64,000 bases of DNA from Patescibacteria group bacterium (GCA_023380755.1 JAMCSD010000006.1:15821-79820); one strand, 5' to 3'. Counted from the stretch's first letter, positions 15,768-25,377 are shown. Translations and numbers: made by a program. Notes: generated by a model from the sequence alone, not told the origin.

Positions 15768-17492
15768 ATGAAACTCAAGTTTATCTTTTTCGGTGCCCTG
15801 GTGGGTCTCGTCGGCGTCACCATCTTTAGTTTCACCTTTCTTCGTTTTACTCCAACCACCTCTCCTAACACCTTCCTTGCCGGTAAAAATTACAGTTCCC
15901 TCAATCGCCGGCAAATTGCCGCCCGTCTGGAGTCCGATTTTTTTCTTCCCCAGCAATTTACCCTTGTCACCGATCATTACCAAACCACTCTCCCGACCAA
16001 TTCCTTTTCGGCCGCTATCAATTCTTCTAATACCGTTAACCGCCTTCTGCCTCCCTTGGTTGAATTTGATCTGGCCACCTGGATTACCCAACACTTTCGC
16101 CGTTCTCCGCTGCCTCTCCATTACCAATTAGCCCTCGATTATGATTCCGACCAATTTACTGCCAAAGTGGCTTCGATCGCCTCCCAAATTGAAAAGCCCT
16201 TTGTTCCTACCGAACTCCAACTTAAAAACGGCGCTTTATCTGTTAAGCCCGGGGCCTTGGGAGTCAAAGTCGACACTACCAATCTCGAAACCACCATTTT
16301 AGAACACCTAAAAAATTGGCAGTTTACTGAACCCATTAGTATTCCGGCTAGTTCTGTCGGTCAACTCCCCACTGACACCGCCACCCAGGCCACTCTTGCC
16401 CAGGCCCAAAAGCTTGTTGGTAAAAATTTAACTTTTACTTACGAAACTCAAACCCTCACCGTCGACGACGCTACCCTGATCTCCTGGCTTAACTTCGACG
16501 GCACCCTCAAAACGGATAAAGTCACTGATTATGCCCATACTATCAATAATACTGTCAAGCACGACCCGGTTAATGCTACTTTTAAATTCGATAGTGGCAA
16601 GGTGTTGGACTTTCAGCCTGCCAGCCCCGGCATCAGTATTGATGTCGCTCAGTTTGTCCCCCTAGCCGAGAACAATCTTATTCAATTGGAAAGCTCCGCC
16701 AACAAATCCCTGACTCTGGCTCTACCCTTAATCACCGTTCAGCCTCAGGTCCGTAACGAAGATGTCAATAATCTTGGCATCAAAGAACTTTTAGGCCGGG
16801 GGACCTCCACCTTCCATCATTCGACTGCCATTCGCAATATGAATATCGAGCGGGGCGCCGCCGTCGTTAATCGGATCTTAGTTGCCCCGGGTGAAGAATT
16901 TTCCTTTATCAAAAATTTAGGCGATGTCAGTTTATCTAATGGTTATCAAAAAGCTTACATTATCCGCGAAGGCCGCACTGTTCTTGATGTTGGTGGTGGT
17001 ATTTGCCAAGTCTCCACCACTCTCTTTCGGGCCATGCTCAATGCCGGTATGGAAATTACCGCTCGCCAATATCATGCTTATCGGGTCAGTTATTATGAAG
17101 AGGATTCTAAACCCGGTTTTGATGCTACTGTTTTTATTCCCAGCCCTGACCTTAAGTTCATCAATGATACCGGTCATTATGTCCTCATCCAGAATACCTA
17201 CGATGGCGTTAACAAAAGATTAACCTATGAAATTTATGGCACTTCCGATGGTCGGACTGTTGACATCAGCAACTATCACCAATGGGGGGCTTCTCCGGCG
17301 CCTCCGGACGTTTGGGTCGACGACCCGACTCTGCCGCCGGGCAAAGTTGTTCAAGATGAGCATGCCATTCCCGGCTTAAAAACCGCCTTTGATTGGAAAG
17401 TCATCCGCCAGGGGACTGTTATCCACCAAAAAACTTTCGAAAGTGATTACACCCCCTGGGCGGCCGTTTATCGCCGTGGCGTCAATCGCTAA
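15768..17492 (+). CDS. VanW-family cell-envelope protein
   Basis: A 574-residue protein: a signal/anchor helix (about 5-24), two repeats resembling the PG-binding-4 domain (about 40-330) and a VanW domain (about 340-500) with FHHSTAIRNMNIERGA, APGEEFSF, VGGGICQVSTTLFRA and ARQYHAYRVSYYEE. VanW proteins occur with vancomycin-resistance operons and in many Gram-positive and CPR genomes; their biochemical role is unknown, though the VanW fold is related to L,D-transpeptidase-associated proteins. I chose ATG 15768 because it precedes the signal helix; an earlier in-frame ATG overlaps rnhA. The 3' end overlaps convergent tsaD by 11 bp. Confidence 0.85.
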   Translation: MKLKFIFFGALVGLVGVTIFSFTFLRFTPTTSPNTFLAGKNYSSLNRRQIAARLESDFFLPQQFTLVTDHYQTTLPTNSFSAAINSSNTVNRLLPPLVEFDLATWITQHFRRSPLPLHYQLALDYDSDQFTAKVASIASQIEKPFVPTELQLKNGALSVKPGALGVKVDTTNLETTILEHLKNWQFTEPISIPASSVGQLPTDTATQATLAQAQKLVGKNLTFTYETQTLTVDDATLISWLNFDGTLKTDKVTDYAHTINNTVKHDPVNATFKFDSGKVLDFQPASPGISIDVAQFVPLAENNLIQLESSANKSLTLALPLITVQPQVRNEDVNNLGIKELLGRGTSTFHHSTAIRNMNIERGAAVVNRILVAPGEEFSFIKNLGDVSLSNGYQKAYIIREGRTVLDVGGGICQVSTTLFRAMLNAGMEITARQYHAYRVSYYEEDSKPGFDATVFIPSPDLKFINDTGHYVLIQNTYDGVNKRLTYEIYGTSDGRTVDISNYHQWGASPAPPDVWVDDPTLPPGKVVQDEHAIPGLKTAFDWKVIRQGTVIHQKTFESDYTPWAAVYRRGVNR

Positions 17493-18525
17493 GTCCGGTC
17501 ACCAGCTCCAAACGGGCTGCCCGGTCCAGGCTCACGGCATTCTCCACATATTCACCTCTTTTGGCTTTAAAAAACCCTACTAGTCCGATCATGGCCGCAT
17601 TATCGGTATTCAATTCCTTTTTAAATGGCAGATATAAAGGTAACCCGTAATTTTCCGCCACTACTCTCAACTTTTTTCTTAATGCCAAATTCGCCGCCAC
17701 TCCTCCCGAAACCATCAGCGTTTTCGGCTCGGTCTTCTCAACGGCTCGTACCAATTTCTTCACCAATGTCTCCAGCACTGCCTCCTGAAAACTCGCTGCT
17801 AAATCAGCCAAGTGTCCCCCCACCTTTTCTTTTGGCCATTCTCGGATTTGGTAATAAAAACTCGTTTTTAACCCTGAAAAGCTAAAATCCAAACTTTTTC
17901 CTTGCATCATCGGTCGTGGTAGTTCTAAAAAATGCTTATCTCCTTTTTGGGCTAAGCGCTCTATGATTGGCCCCCCGGGGTATCCCAGCCCCATCATCTT
18001 TGCCGCCTTATCCAGGGCCTCACCGGCCGCATCATCAAGAGTTTCCCCCAAGATTTGGTATTTCCCAAATGCCTCAATTTTTACCAGTTTTGTATGTCCG
18101 CCGGAGACGGTTAAGGCTAAAGCCGGAAAAATTATTTGCCTTTCTGGCAGCCCTTTCCCATTTTTAAGCAAGTTCGACCAAATATGCCCCTCAACATGGT
18201 TCACTGCCACCATTTTTTTTTGGTACCGGGCCGCTAACTCTTTTGCCTTGTCTATTCCCACTCCCAAGGCGATTGCCAGCCCTGGTCCTTGGGTGACGGC
18301 GATCACCTCAATCTGTTCCATGGTCACCCTCGCCCGCTTGAGTGCTTCGGCTATCACTCCCTCAATCCGTTCGGCATGGGCCCTTTTGGCAATATCCGGC
18401 ACCACTCCGCCCCACTTGGCGTGCAGATTTGTTTGTGACGAAATCACGTTAGCTCTGATGCGGTCATCCTCCAGAACGGCCGCGCAGGTATCATCACAAC
18501 TGGTTTCCATCGCAAGTATTTTCAT
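17482..18525 (-). CDS. tsaD: tRNA N6-threonylcarbamoyladenosine transferase TsaD
   Basis: A 347-residue ASKHA-fold enzyme that transfers threonylcarbamoyl to A37 of ANN-reading tRNAs. Hallmarks are ETSCDDTCAAVL at the start, the metal-binding HVEGHIWSN, SGGHTKL, and the nucleotide-loop segment VSGGVAANLALRKKL. Length is standard. TACACT ends 5 nt before the ATG. The partner enzymes TsaC and TsaE are encoded as one fused protein 600 bp further on the same strand. Confidence 0.92.
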   Translation of the reverse strand: MKILAMETSCDDTCAAVLEDDRIRANVISSQTNLHAKWGGVVPDIAKRAHAERIEGVIAEALKRARVTMEQIEVIAVTQGPGLAIALGVGIDKAKELAARYQKKMVAVNHVEGHIWSNLLKNGKGLPERQIIFPALALTVSGGHTKLVKIEAFGKYQILGETLDDAAGEALDKAAKMMGLGYPGGPIIERLAQKGDKHFLELPRPMMQGKSLDFSFSGLKTSFYYQIREWPKEKVGGHLADLAASFQEAVLETLVKKLVRAVEKTEPKTLMVSGGVAANLALRKKLRVVAENYGLPLYLPFKKELNTDNAAMIGLVGFFKAKRGEYVENAVSLDRAARLELVTGLSD

Positions 18526-18546
18526 AGTGTAGTGTAAACTGTTTAT

Positions 18547-19149
18547 ATGATCGTAAAATCTCGCCGGGAGCCGCCTTATGCACTCCTTTTTGCTATTCTT
18601 CTCTCCTTAACTATCGTCATTTTCTTATTGTACCAAAAATATGAACGGGAATATTCTACCGCCTTAGTTTTGGAAAATACCACCGCTCTGCCCACCTCCC
18701 CTCCCGATCCTACCCTGCCGCTACCCTCACCCTCACTCACTCCTGCTCCTACTTTCGCCCTTCCCACCCCGACTTCTCTTCCCACGCCCACCCCGGCTAC
18801 TCGTGTCTACCGCAATGACGACGACCACTTTACCGTCACCTACAAGTCCAGCCGCCAATTATATGAAGAAAAAGTGGGCACCGACAAGCGCCATGTTTTC
18901 TACAACTCCTTAGGTAATATTACCGTCCATGTCGGTTCCGGTTGGAGCTGGACCTATCCCAATCGGGAATTTTCCGATTCTTATCTCGTTAGTGGCCAGC
19001 CGGCTTTTGTTTATAATATCTCCACCCAAAAACTGGTTGATTTCCAAAAAGGGGATCTTGACTACACTGTCCAGTGTGTCCACAACGGCCGTCAGGCTTT
19101 AATTGCTGAGTGTGACCAGTTCCTTAAGGATTTTAAATTTTTGCCTTAA
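18547..19149 (+). CDS. Membrane-anchored protein with Pro/Thr linker, unknown domain
   Basis: A 200-residue protein: short cytoplasmic Arg/Pro-rich tail, one membrane helix (about 13-30), a long Pro/Thr/Ser linker (about 45-85), and a C-terminal beta-rich domain of about 110 residues (VYRNDDDHFTVTYKSSRQLY onwards). Two Cys near the C-terminus (VQCVHNG and AECDQF) could form a disulfide outside the cell. No family recognised. TAAACT ends 6 nt before the ATG, and its -10 box overlaps the divergent tsaD -10 box. Its stop overlaps the convergent tsaC-tsaE gene by 4 bp. Confidence 0.65.
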   Translation: MIVKSRREPPYALLFAILLSLTIVIFLLYQKYEREYSTALVLENTTALPTSPPDPTLPLPSPSLTPAPTFALPTPTSLPTPTPATRVYRNDDDHFTVTYKSSRQLYEEKVGTDKRHVFYNSLGNITVHVGSGWSWTYPNREFSDSYLVSGQPAFVYNISTQKLVDFQKGDLDYTVQCVHNGRQALIAECDQFLKDFKFLP

Positions 19150-20195
19150 CTAAGTTCGTACTTTATTTCCCGCGTTGTCGGGTCAACATAAGAAAAAGTT
19201 ACTGGAATTGTCTTGGTTATCTCTTTCAGCTTTCTTAAGTTTTCTTCTCCCATGTTTTCCGGCCACTCTATACAGGCTATTGTCCCCGTGGTGAACAGTT
19301 CCCAAAACTTTATTTCCTTTAATTCGAAATCTGCCGTAATCCGGTACAAATCAAAGTGTAAAAATTTATTTACTGCCCCATCTTTTACTTCATATTCGTT
19401 ATAAATCACAAAAGTAGGCGAAGTGATTCTCCCCCTGATTCCTAAAACTTTCCCCACCGCCTTACTGAATATTGTTTTCCCGCACCCCAGATCTCCGCTT
19501 AACAAAAACGCTATCGGTTTTTCCATTTTTCCCTTTAATACCCTTTTTAACAAAAATTCCGCCACTTTTTGCGTTTCCGTTTCTGATTTGGAAATAATTG
19601 TTGTCGCCCCCGTGGTCACCAAATCTCCTCGGCGCAGGACTTTTAATTCTGGCTCCGTCGCCTCGATCACCGTTGACGGTTTATTTTTTGGTAGTTTTCC
19701 GGCATCAACCACGTAATCAATCATTTTTTTCTTTTTTTCGGATAATGTTTTCCACAAGCTGGCCACACTGTAATTTGGGGTTCGCCCTGATAAATTGGCG
19801 GAAGTCGCTGTCACTGGTTTGCCTAAAATTGTTACCAGTTTATGGATCCAGTCATTGTCCGGAATTCTTATTCCCAAAGTCCCATTTTCCGCCTCAATTC
19901 CGTCCGCCACTTTATGCCGGCCCTTTGATACGATCGTAAATGGCCCCGGTAGCAAGCTCTTATAAAGTTGGCGTGCATTCTCCGATAATTCCACATATTC
20001 CTCCGCCATTTCTTGGTCAGCGACAGCCACTGATATAGCCTTACCCACCCATCTTTCCTTAAAAGCTAATAATTTGTCCACCGCCTTTTGGTTGGTCGGG
20101 TCCACTGCCAAAATGTAGACTGTGTCCGAGGGAAATAGCACCAGGCCGCCTTTCTTAATTACTGCTGCTGCTTGTTGGATTTCTTGCTTATTCAT
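19146..20195 (-). CDS. Fused TsaC-TsaE: threonylcarbamoyl-AMP synthase and TsaE ATPase
   Basis: A two-domain protein of 349 residues for t6A37 tRNA modification. Residues about 1-195 are a YrdC/Sua5-type TsaC (GGLVLFPSDTVYILAVDP, LLPGPFTIV, LGIRIPDN, TATSANLSG, STVIEA). Residues about 205-349 are TsaE, with Walker A LSGDLGCGKTIFSK, SPTFVIYNEY, HFDLYRI and CIEWPEN. Both halves look intact. ATG 20195 overlaps the HD gene's stop (ATGAATAA), implying translational coupling; an in-frame ATG at 20219 is an alternative. tsaD lies downstream; no tsaB is seen in the window. Confidence 0.88.
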   Translation of the reverse strand: MNKQEIQQAAAVIKKGGLVLFPSDTVYILAVDPTNQKAVDKLLAFKERWVGKAISVAVADQEMAEEYVELSENARQLYKSLLPGPFTIVSKGRHKVADGIEAENGTLGIRIPDNDWIHKLVTILGKPVTATSANLSGRTPNYSVASLWKTLSEKKKKMIDYVVDAGKLPKNKPSTVIEATEPELKVLRRGDLVTTGATTIISKSETETQKVAEFLLKRVLKGKMEKPIAFLLSGDLGCGKTIFSKAVGKVLGIRGRITSPTFVIYNEYEVKDGAVNKFLHFDLYRITADFELKEIKFWELFTTGTIACIEWPENMGEENLRKLKEITKTIPVTFSYVDPTTREIKYELS

Positions 20196-20829
20196 TGTTG
20201 GTTGCCTTTGCCCACTCATTCATTTTGAGCTGCCACTGTCCGTACTTTTTTTCCAACGATTCCACGTCGGGTAAACCATACTTTTCTTTGAACCTCACTA
20301 AAACCCCTAAATCTTCCGGCCGCTTTTCTTTAATATGGGCGGCAATTTCCTCAAAACGGCTAAATCTTACTGGCCCCTTGGAATGGAAACAATCTGCAAA
20401 AGTTACCATCTCTTCTTCCAGTGCTACTGGGACATAGCTCCTGTCCGCCGGTAGGCCGGCTTCCGCGGCTCTTTCCTGGTTCACTCCCACCCCCGTGTGC
20501 ACCAATGCAAACCGGGCCACCCGTTCCTCCACTCCTTCCTTTATGAGGAGGTTATACCCTTCTAATCCATGAAAAATATATTTTTTTGTTTTTTGGAAAT
20601 TCTCATCAAAACAGCAATAAAAACCGACATCATGTACCCAGGCTCCCGTTTTTACTAATTTCCGGTCGACCTCCACCCCAAAATTTTGTCGTAAATTATC
20701 CGCCAGTCTCAGCGCCATTTCTTCCACAATCAAGCTATGTGTCCAGACAATGTCTAACACTTCCCGCCGCCAGACTCCCTGGCAATATTTTTGGTGAAGA
20801 CGATAAACTCCTTCCCGTGAAAGTAACAT
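20188..20829 (-). CDS. HD-domain phosphohydrolase
   Basis: A 213-residue protein of the HD superfamily: His in WTHSLIVEEMAL, the HD pair in GAWVHDVGFYCC, further His residues in FHGLEGYNLL and LVHTGVG, and an Asp in FADCFHSKG. These are typical metal ligands of HD phosphohydrolases acting on nucleotides. I chose ATG 20829 because an extended -10 (TGCTACAAT) ends 7 nt upstream; an in-frame ATG at 20898 would place that promoter inside the gene. It overlaps the tsaC-tsaE start. Confidence 0.78.
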   Translation of the reverse strand: MLLSREGVYRLHQKYCQGVWRREVLDIVWTHSLIVEEMALRLADNLRQNFGVEVDRKLVKTGAWVHDVGFYCCFDENFQKTKKYIFHGLEGYNLLIKEGVEERVARFALVHTGVGVNQERAAEAGLPADRSYVPVALEEEMVTFADCFHSKGPVRFSRFEEIAAHIKEKRPEDLGVLVRFKEKYGLPDVESLEKKYGQWQLKMNEWAKATNNE

Positions 20830-20912
20830 ATTGTCTATTGTAGCACCAAAAAAGGCATTCGGTCTCCTCCTCTCCCAGACCCCTGCTTTGTCGTGCATGT
20901 TAAAATAGTCGC

Positions 20913-23174
20913 ATGGACAAAGCTTATCAATCAGCCCATGAATCGGATATCTATCGCCTTTGGGAGCAGTCTGGTGCCTTTACCCCCGTTGTTCCCAGCG
21001 ATCCTGTTAAAGCCCGTGAGGCTCGCGAACCATTTACCATCATTTTGCCGCCACCTAATGCCAATAATCCTCTCCATGCCGGCCATATTATGTATGTGGT
21101 CGAAGATATTTTAGTCCGTTACCACCGGATGCTGGGGGATCCCACCCTTTGGCTTCCCGGTACCGATCATGCTGGAATTGAATCCCAGTTTGTTTTTGAA
21201 AAAGAACTCAAAAAACAGGGCCGCAGCCGCTTTGATTACGACCGCCAGACCCTTTATCGCCTGATTGACGAATTTGTCGCCCAAAATAAGGATATTGCCA
21301 TAAGCCAATTAAAAATGATGGGCTTTTCCCTGGATTGGACTCGGCTTAAGTTTACTCTCGACCCCGATCATGTGGCTCGGATTTACGCCGTTTTTAACCG
21401 AATGCATCATGATGGCCTGGTTTATCGCGATGAAAAAATTGTCAATTATTGCACCTTTTGTGGCACCGCCTTTTCCAATCTGGAAGTGGTCCACAAAACG
21501 GTTAACGGTCACCTGTGGTATATCAATTATGGTCCTCTTTCCGTGGCCACCACCCGCCCCGAAACCATGCTCGGGGATACTGCCGTCGCCGTTAACCCCT
21601 CTGATATCCGGTATCAAAAACTCATTGGTACCAAACTTAAGCTCCCCTTAGTCGGTCGGGAAATTCCCATAATTGGTGAAGAGTCGGTCGATCCCGAGTT
21701 TGGTACCGGTGCCGTTAAAGTCACCCCCTCCCATTCTCCCGAAGATTACGACATGGGCAAGAAATTTCATTTGGAGTTCATCCGGATTTTTGACTATGAT
21801 GGCCGAGCCAACGCCAATGTTCCCGAAAAATATCGTAGCCTTTATCCTCAACAGGTGCGGGAAGCGGTCGTCCGCGACCTTGAAGCCGCCGGTCTCTTAG
21901 AAAAGGTGGTCGACTATTCTCACGAAGTTGGCCATTGCTACAAATGTGGCCGCCCCATCGAACCGATTACTGCTCCTCAATGGTTTATTAAGGTAAAAAC
22001 TTTAGCTGATCAAGCCCTTCAGGTTGTCCAAGACGATACTATCAAAATCTTTCCCAAGCGTTTCAAAAAAAGTTACCTGACCTGGATGAAAAATCTTCGC
22101 GATTGGCCGGTTTCCCGCCAGATCGTTTGGGGTCACCGCCTTCCCATTTGGTACAATCTCGACGAAAATCCCGATACCCAAATCACATTTATCGATAAAT
22201 CAGGGAAAAACATCACCGATCTTTATAAAAATCTCAAAGATAATTTTGATTTTGCCCAAATCAAAAACGGTCTCCAGTCACTCATTGCTCCGGTCAATGC
22301 CAAATACTATTTAACCGAAGCCGAAGCCCTTCAGGCCGGGGAACATACCCTTCAGGAAACCGACACTTTTGATACTTGGTTTTCTTCTGGCCAATGGCCT
22401 TATTCCACTCTTGGTTTTAACCCCGAAGATCCTTCTAAAAGTGCTCCCGACTTCAAGTACTTTTACCCCACCTCCTTGCTCGACACCATGTGGGACATCC
22501 TCTTTTTTTGGGTAGCGCGGATGATTATGTTTGGCCTGTATGTCACTGGCAAAGTTCCCTTTGAGGTGGTTCATCTTCATTCTCGGGTCAACGATGCCCA
22601 AGGTCAAAAAATGAGCAAATCCCGCGGTAACGTCATTAATCCCAGTACGTTCGTCGCCCAGTATGGCGCCGACGCCCTCCGTTTTGCCCTCGTTTATGGC
22701 GTCGCTCCTGGTTCCGATATCTCCTTATCTGAGGATAAACTTCGGGCTCAACGCAACTTTGTCAACAAACTTTGGAATGCCGCCCGTTTTATCGAACTCA
22801 TGGTCGATAAAGTTGGGATTACCGGTTTCTCGCTTGACCCTGCCAAATTTAATGCCGATGATAAGGCTATTATTGCTGAATTAAATCGGGTCATTGCCGC
22901 CACCACCAAAAATATCAACCGTTACCATTTTGGGGCCGCCAGTGAGGATCTTTATCAATTCTTCTGGCACCAATTTTGCGATATTTACATTGAAAAAGTC
23001 AAAGATCGTCCCGCCGAAGCTCTTCCGGTCTTAGCCCACGTTTTGCTTAACTCCCTTAAGCTTCTCCATCCTTTTATCCCCTTTGTCACCGAAACTATTT
23101 ACCAAACCCTCAAAGAGAAGTTACACTATACTGAAGCGCTATTAATCACCGCTGCCTGGCCCCAAAATGACTAA
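20913..23174 (+). CDS. valS: Valyl-tRNA synthetase
   Basis: A 753-residue class I synthetase charging tRNA-Val. Motifs: PPPNANNPLHAGH (HIGH-type), PGTDHAG, a zinc-finger-like YCTFCGTAFSNLEVVHK, the editing domain with TTRPETMLGDTAVAV, WFSSGQWPYSTLG, and KMSKSRGN. It is shorter than typical bacterial ValRS (about 880) because the C-terminal coiled-coil arm is missing, as in many CPR synthetases. HIGH appears as HAGH. TAAAAT ends 6 nt before the ATG, so the transcript is probably leaderless. Confidence 0.92.
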   Translation: MDKAYQSAHESDIYRLWEQSGAFTPVVPSDPVKAREAREPFTIILPPPNANNPLHAGHIMYVVEDILVRYHRMLGDPTLWLPGTDHAGIESQFVFEKELKKQGRSRFDYDRQTLYRLIDEFVAQNKDIAISQLKMMGFSLDWTRLKFTLDPDHVARIYAVFNRMHHDGLVYRDEKIVNYCTFCGTAFSNLEVVHKTVNGHLWYINYGPLSVATTRPETMLGDTAVAVNPSDIRYQKLIGTKLKLPLVGREIPIIGEESVDPEFGTGAVKVTPSHSPEDYDMGKKFHLEFIRIFDYDGRANANVPEKYRSLYPQQVREAVVRDLEAAGLLEKVVDYSHEVGHCYKCGRPIEPITAPQWFIKVKTLADQALQVVQDDTIKIFPKRFKKSYLTWMKNLRDWPVSRQIVWGHRLPIWYNLDENPDTQITFIDKSGKNITDLYKNLKDNFDFAQIKNGLQSLIAPVNAKYYLTEAEALQAGEHTLQETDTFDTWFSSGQWPYSTLGFNPEDPSKSAPDFKYFYPTSLLDTMWDILFFWVARMIMFGLYVTGKVPFEVVHLHSRVNDAQGQKMSKSRGNVINPSTFVAQYGADALRFALVYGVAPGSDISLSEDKLRAQRNFVNKLWNAARFIELMVDKVGITGFSLDPAKFNADDKAIIAELNRVIAATTKNINRYHFGAASEDLYQFFWHQFCDIYIEKVKDRPAEALPVLAHVLLNSLKLLHPFIPFVTETIYQTLKEKLHYTEALLITAAWPQND

Positions 23175-23610
23175 GCGAATTGCTTTTCCGCTCTTTTTAG
23201 TTGTCATTATTTTAGTCGGCCTCAACCTTTACCTTAAGAAAACCGATCCTTTATACTCCCTCCGCCGTCAGCTGATTTCCCTTTCCCGGGGCGACCGTTA
23301 CCAGGGCTATTTATCTCTTTATCGTTATTATCTGGAAAATAACAACCTCCCTTCCGCCCGGTTAATTGCCGCCAAACTCGACCCTGGTGATATCAAAACT
23401 CTCGAAACCGATTATTACCCGGAAGTCATCGCCAGGGCTATTAATGAGCTTATCTACAAAAACAACAAAACCCCTGATGATTGGGTAGAAATTGCCCGGC
23501 TTCAAGCCAAAATCGGCTTGAATAAGGAAGCCAAGGAATCCCTGAAAACCGCTCACCTGCTTGATCCGGTTCGCGATGACCTCGAGACCCTGTACATGCA
23601 GTTTCCCTAA
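23167..23610 (+). CDS. Small TPR-like membrane-anchored protein
   Basis: A 147-residue protein overlapping valS by 8 bp. One N-terminal helix (about 5-22) anchors it, and the rest consists of paired helices (GYLSLYRYYLENNNLPSAR, then EIARLQAKIGLNKEAKESL) like tetratricopeptide repeats. Function unknown. The overlap makes co-translation with valS likely. Confidence 0.6.
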   Translation: MTKRIAFPLFLVVIILVGLNLYLKKTDPLYSLRRQLISLSRGDRYQGYLSLYRYYLENNNLPSARLIAAKLDPGDIKTLETDYYPEVIARAINELIYKNNKTPDDWVEIARLQAKIGLNKEAKESLKTAHLLDPVRDDLETLYMQFP

Positions 23611-23612
23611 GC

Positions 23613-24299
23613 TTATTCCTTCTTCTTTTCTTCTTTGGCTGCTGTTTCGCCGCCTGCGGCTTCGCCTTCTTCCGGAGCCTTTTGCTCGGTTGCTGGTACT
23701 TCGCTTGGTGCTGGTGTCGCCACCTCTTCAATCACTTCTTCCTTTGGTTCGGCAATCTTGACGATAATTTGCTCTGGGGCGTTTTTAATTTCCACCTTGT
23801 CTTTTTCCACTGCCAAATCAGCGACCGTCACGGCGTCATCAATATTTTTTAGACTGGAAATATCCACCACAAAATTTTCTGGTAAATCCGTTGGCAAAGC
23901 TTCCACTTCGACCACCATGTTAATTTCCATTAACACATTTCCGGCCTTAACCGCTTCACTTTCCCCGGTGATCACGATTGGCACTTCCGCGGTGATCTTT
24001 TCTTTCAAATTAACTTTATGTAAATCAATGTGCAGCAAATTTCCTTCCAGGGGGTCATATTGGGGATTCTTAAATAGGATCGGCCACGTTTCTCCGTCCA
24101 GCATCAAATCTACCAAGGCTGATTCGCCGGAAGCGGCAAATACTTTTTCTGTTTCTTTGGCTGGTAATTGCACCGATAGGGAAGTCATTCCCTTGCCATA
24201 AATACTCGCCGGGACCAATCCTTCCTTTCGTAATTGGCGGACCTTTTTTCCGGTAATTGTACGCTTTTCAGCTTTTAAGCTTTCTCTTTTGTGAACCAT
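23613..24299 (-). CDS. rplY: Ribosomal protein L25 (CTC/TL5 form)
   Basis: A 228-residue protein with the L25 N-terminal 5S-rRNA-binding domain (RTITGKKVRQLRKEGLVPASIYG) and the C-terminal TL5/CTC domain (VPIVITGESEAVKAGN, VEVEALPTDLPENFVVDI). A Glu/Ala/Lys-rich tail of about 45 residues (from about 183) is added. It has an AGGA Shine-Dalgarno sequence and a structured leader, unlike most neighbours. Confidence 0.88.
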   Translation of the reverse strand: MVHKRESLKAEKRTITGKKVRQLRKEGLVPASIYGKGMTSLSVQLPAKETEKVFAASGESALVDLMLDGETWPILFKNPQYDPLEGNLLHIDLHKVNLKEKITAEVPIVITGESEAVKAGNVLMEINMVVEVEALPTDLPENFVVDISSLKNIDDAVTVADLAVEKDKVEIKNAPEQIIVKIAEPKEEVIEEVATPAPSEVPATEQKAPEEGEAAGGETAAKEEKKKE

Positions 24300-24395
24300 A
24301 ACTTTTCCTTCGGGCCGTTACGCCCTCGGGTTGCCGTAACTCTAGTGTAGGCACCCTCAATGAGTAAACTCAAGTATCCTACCACACAAATTTTA
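24300..24395 (-). promoter_or_regulatory. Structured leader and -10 box of rplY
   Basis: TAAAAT (24395-24390) precedes a leader of about 85 nt. The leader holds GTTACG/CGTAAC around 24345-24316 and a second possible stem with GTAGG and CTAC arms. Ribosomal protein leaders often mediate autoregulation; this is inference from position and pairing only. Confidence 0.35.
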
Positions 24396-24413
24396 TCCCG
24401 ACAATAGCCACTA

Positions 24414-24986
24414 TTATTTCACCGGAAACCGTCTGAGGATTTCATGGTGTTGGCCTTCGCTGTTTGGCTTTTTCCCGTACAGTGCCACCTCATTGATCTC
24501 GAAATTCCATCTCACTTCTCCTAACGCTTTCGTTAATTCTGGCCGCTTTTCCAGAAACTCGGTTCTGGCCTCTAATGTCCGAATCCGCCCCACGGTTAAG
24601 TGAGGGTGGAAAGGCAGGTTTCTTTCTTCCGTATAATATGTCCCCAGGCCTTTAACTAATTGTGCGTTAAAACTAAGAAGTTGTGGCGGATATTGTACAT
24701 CTAAAAATAACACCCGCGCCTCTTGCCCTCCAAATGTGTCCGCCCCGCCCACGGTCACTGTCACCGTTCGCAATATGGGTGCCGCTTCCGCAATTATCTT
24801 CATTATTTCCGGGATCTTTTCATTTTCCTGTACGTCCAAATAATATCCGGTAATATGTGGCGTTTTCGGGTACACTGTTTCCACTTTTGGGGTGATCAGC
24901 TTCACTCGCTCTACTAAGTCCTCAAATGCCGCTTGGAATTCTTCTGGCAGGGGAATCCCCACAAAACATGACGTATATTTTTCCAT
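24414..24986 (-). CDS. thpR: 2'-5' RNA ligase-family (LigT/ThpR) phosphodiesterase
   Basis: A 190-residue 2H-phosphoesterase. The two catalytic H-x-T motifs are visible: PHITGYYLDVQ near residue 45 and HPHLTVGRI near residue 128. The family hydrolyses 2',3'-cyclic phosphates of RNA or joins tRNA halves. Length and spacing are normal. TAAAAT ends 6 nt before the ATG. Confidence 0.85.
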   Translation of the reverse strand: MEKYTSCFVGIPLPEEFQAAFEDLVERVKLITPKVETVYPKTPHITGYYLDVQENEKIPEIMKIIAEAAPILRTVTVTVGGADTFGGQEARVLFLDVQYPPQLLSFNAQLVKGLGTYYTEERNLPFHPHLTVGRIRTLEARTEFLEKRPELTKALGEVRWNFEINEVALYGKKPNSEGQHHEILRRFPVK

Positions 24987-25121
24987 TTTCCTATTTTAAT
25001 CCTAAATATAATCAATTCCCATTGACCCCCGTTTTCTCTTTCAGTAAAATTAATAGAAGTCCGCTATGAGATCAGAACCTTAACACAGAGATCCGGTATT
25101 TGTCCGCAGGGGGTAATCACC

Positions 25122-25358
25122 ATGAGTCAGGCGTTCCCGGTCGCTGCTTATCACCAACTTCACCTTAGCTTAGATCAGGAGTTACAAATAACTGAAAAAT
25201 ATACTCTCGCTCTCGCCGCTGTTGACGATTTTCTTGATTCTGCTGGTGTGGCCACTGCCCTTGATGAGCTGGCCGCCACTCCCGGTGGAGTCGCCGCTTT
25301 AGCCCACTTGCTCCTCCAAATCAACCCAGAAAAACCCCTCCCCTCATCTGATGTCTAA
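25122..25358 (+). CDS. Small acidic hypothetical protein
   Basis: A 78-residue protein without a recognised family, probably all-helical (DQELQITEKYTLALAAVDDF, GVATALDELAATPGGVAALA). It has a strong ribosome-binding site, AGGGGGT 8 nt before the ATG, shared almost exactly with the glycosyltransferase gene at 26430. It is enclosed by 13-bp inverted repeats and followed by two hairpins. Codon use resembles the chromosome. Confidence 0.55.
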   Translation: MSQAFPVAAYHQLHLSLDQELQITEKYTLALAAVDDFLDSAGVATALDELAATPGGVAALAHLLLQINPEKPLPSSDV

Positions 25359-25377
25359 CCCACCCGCTCGGCCGTGA

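Noticed and set aside
17963..18532. 189-codon plus-strand frame opposite tsaD
   Set aside because: Antisense shadow of a gene with all TsaD motifs.
23635..24201. 188-codon plus-strand frame opposite rplY
   Set aside because: It is the antisense of a clear L25 gene and matches no family.
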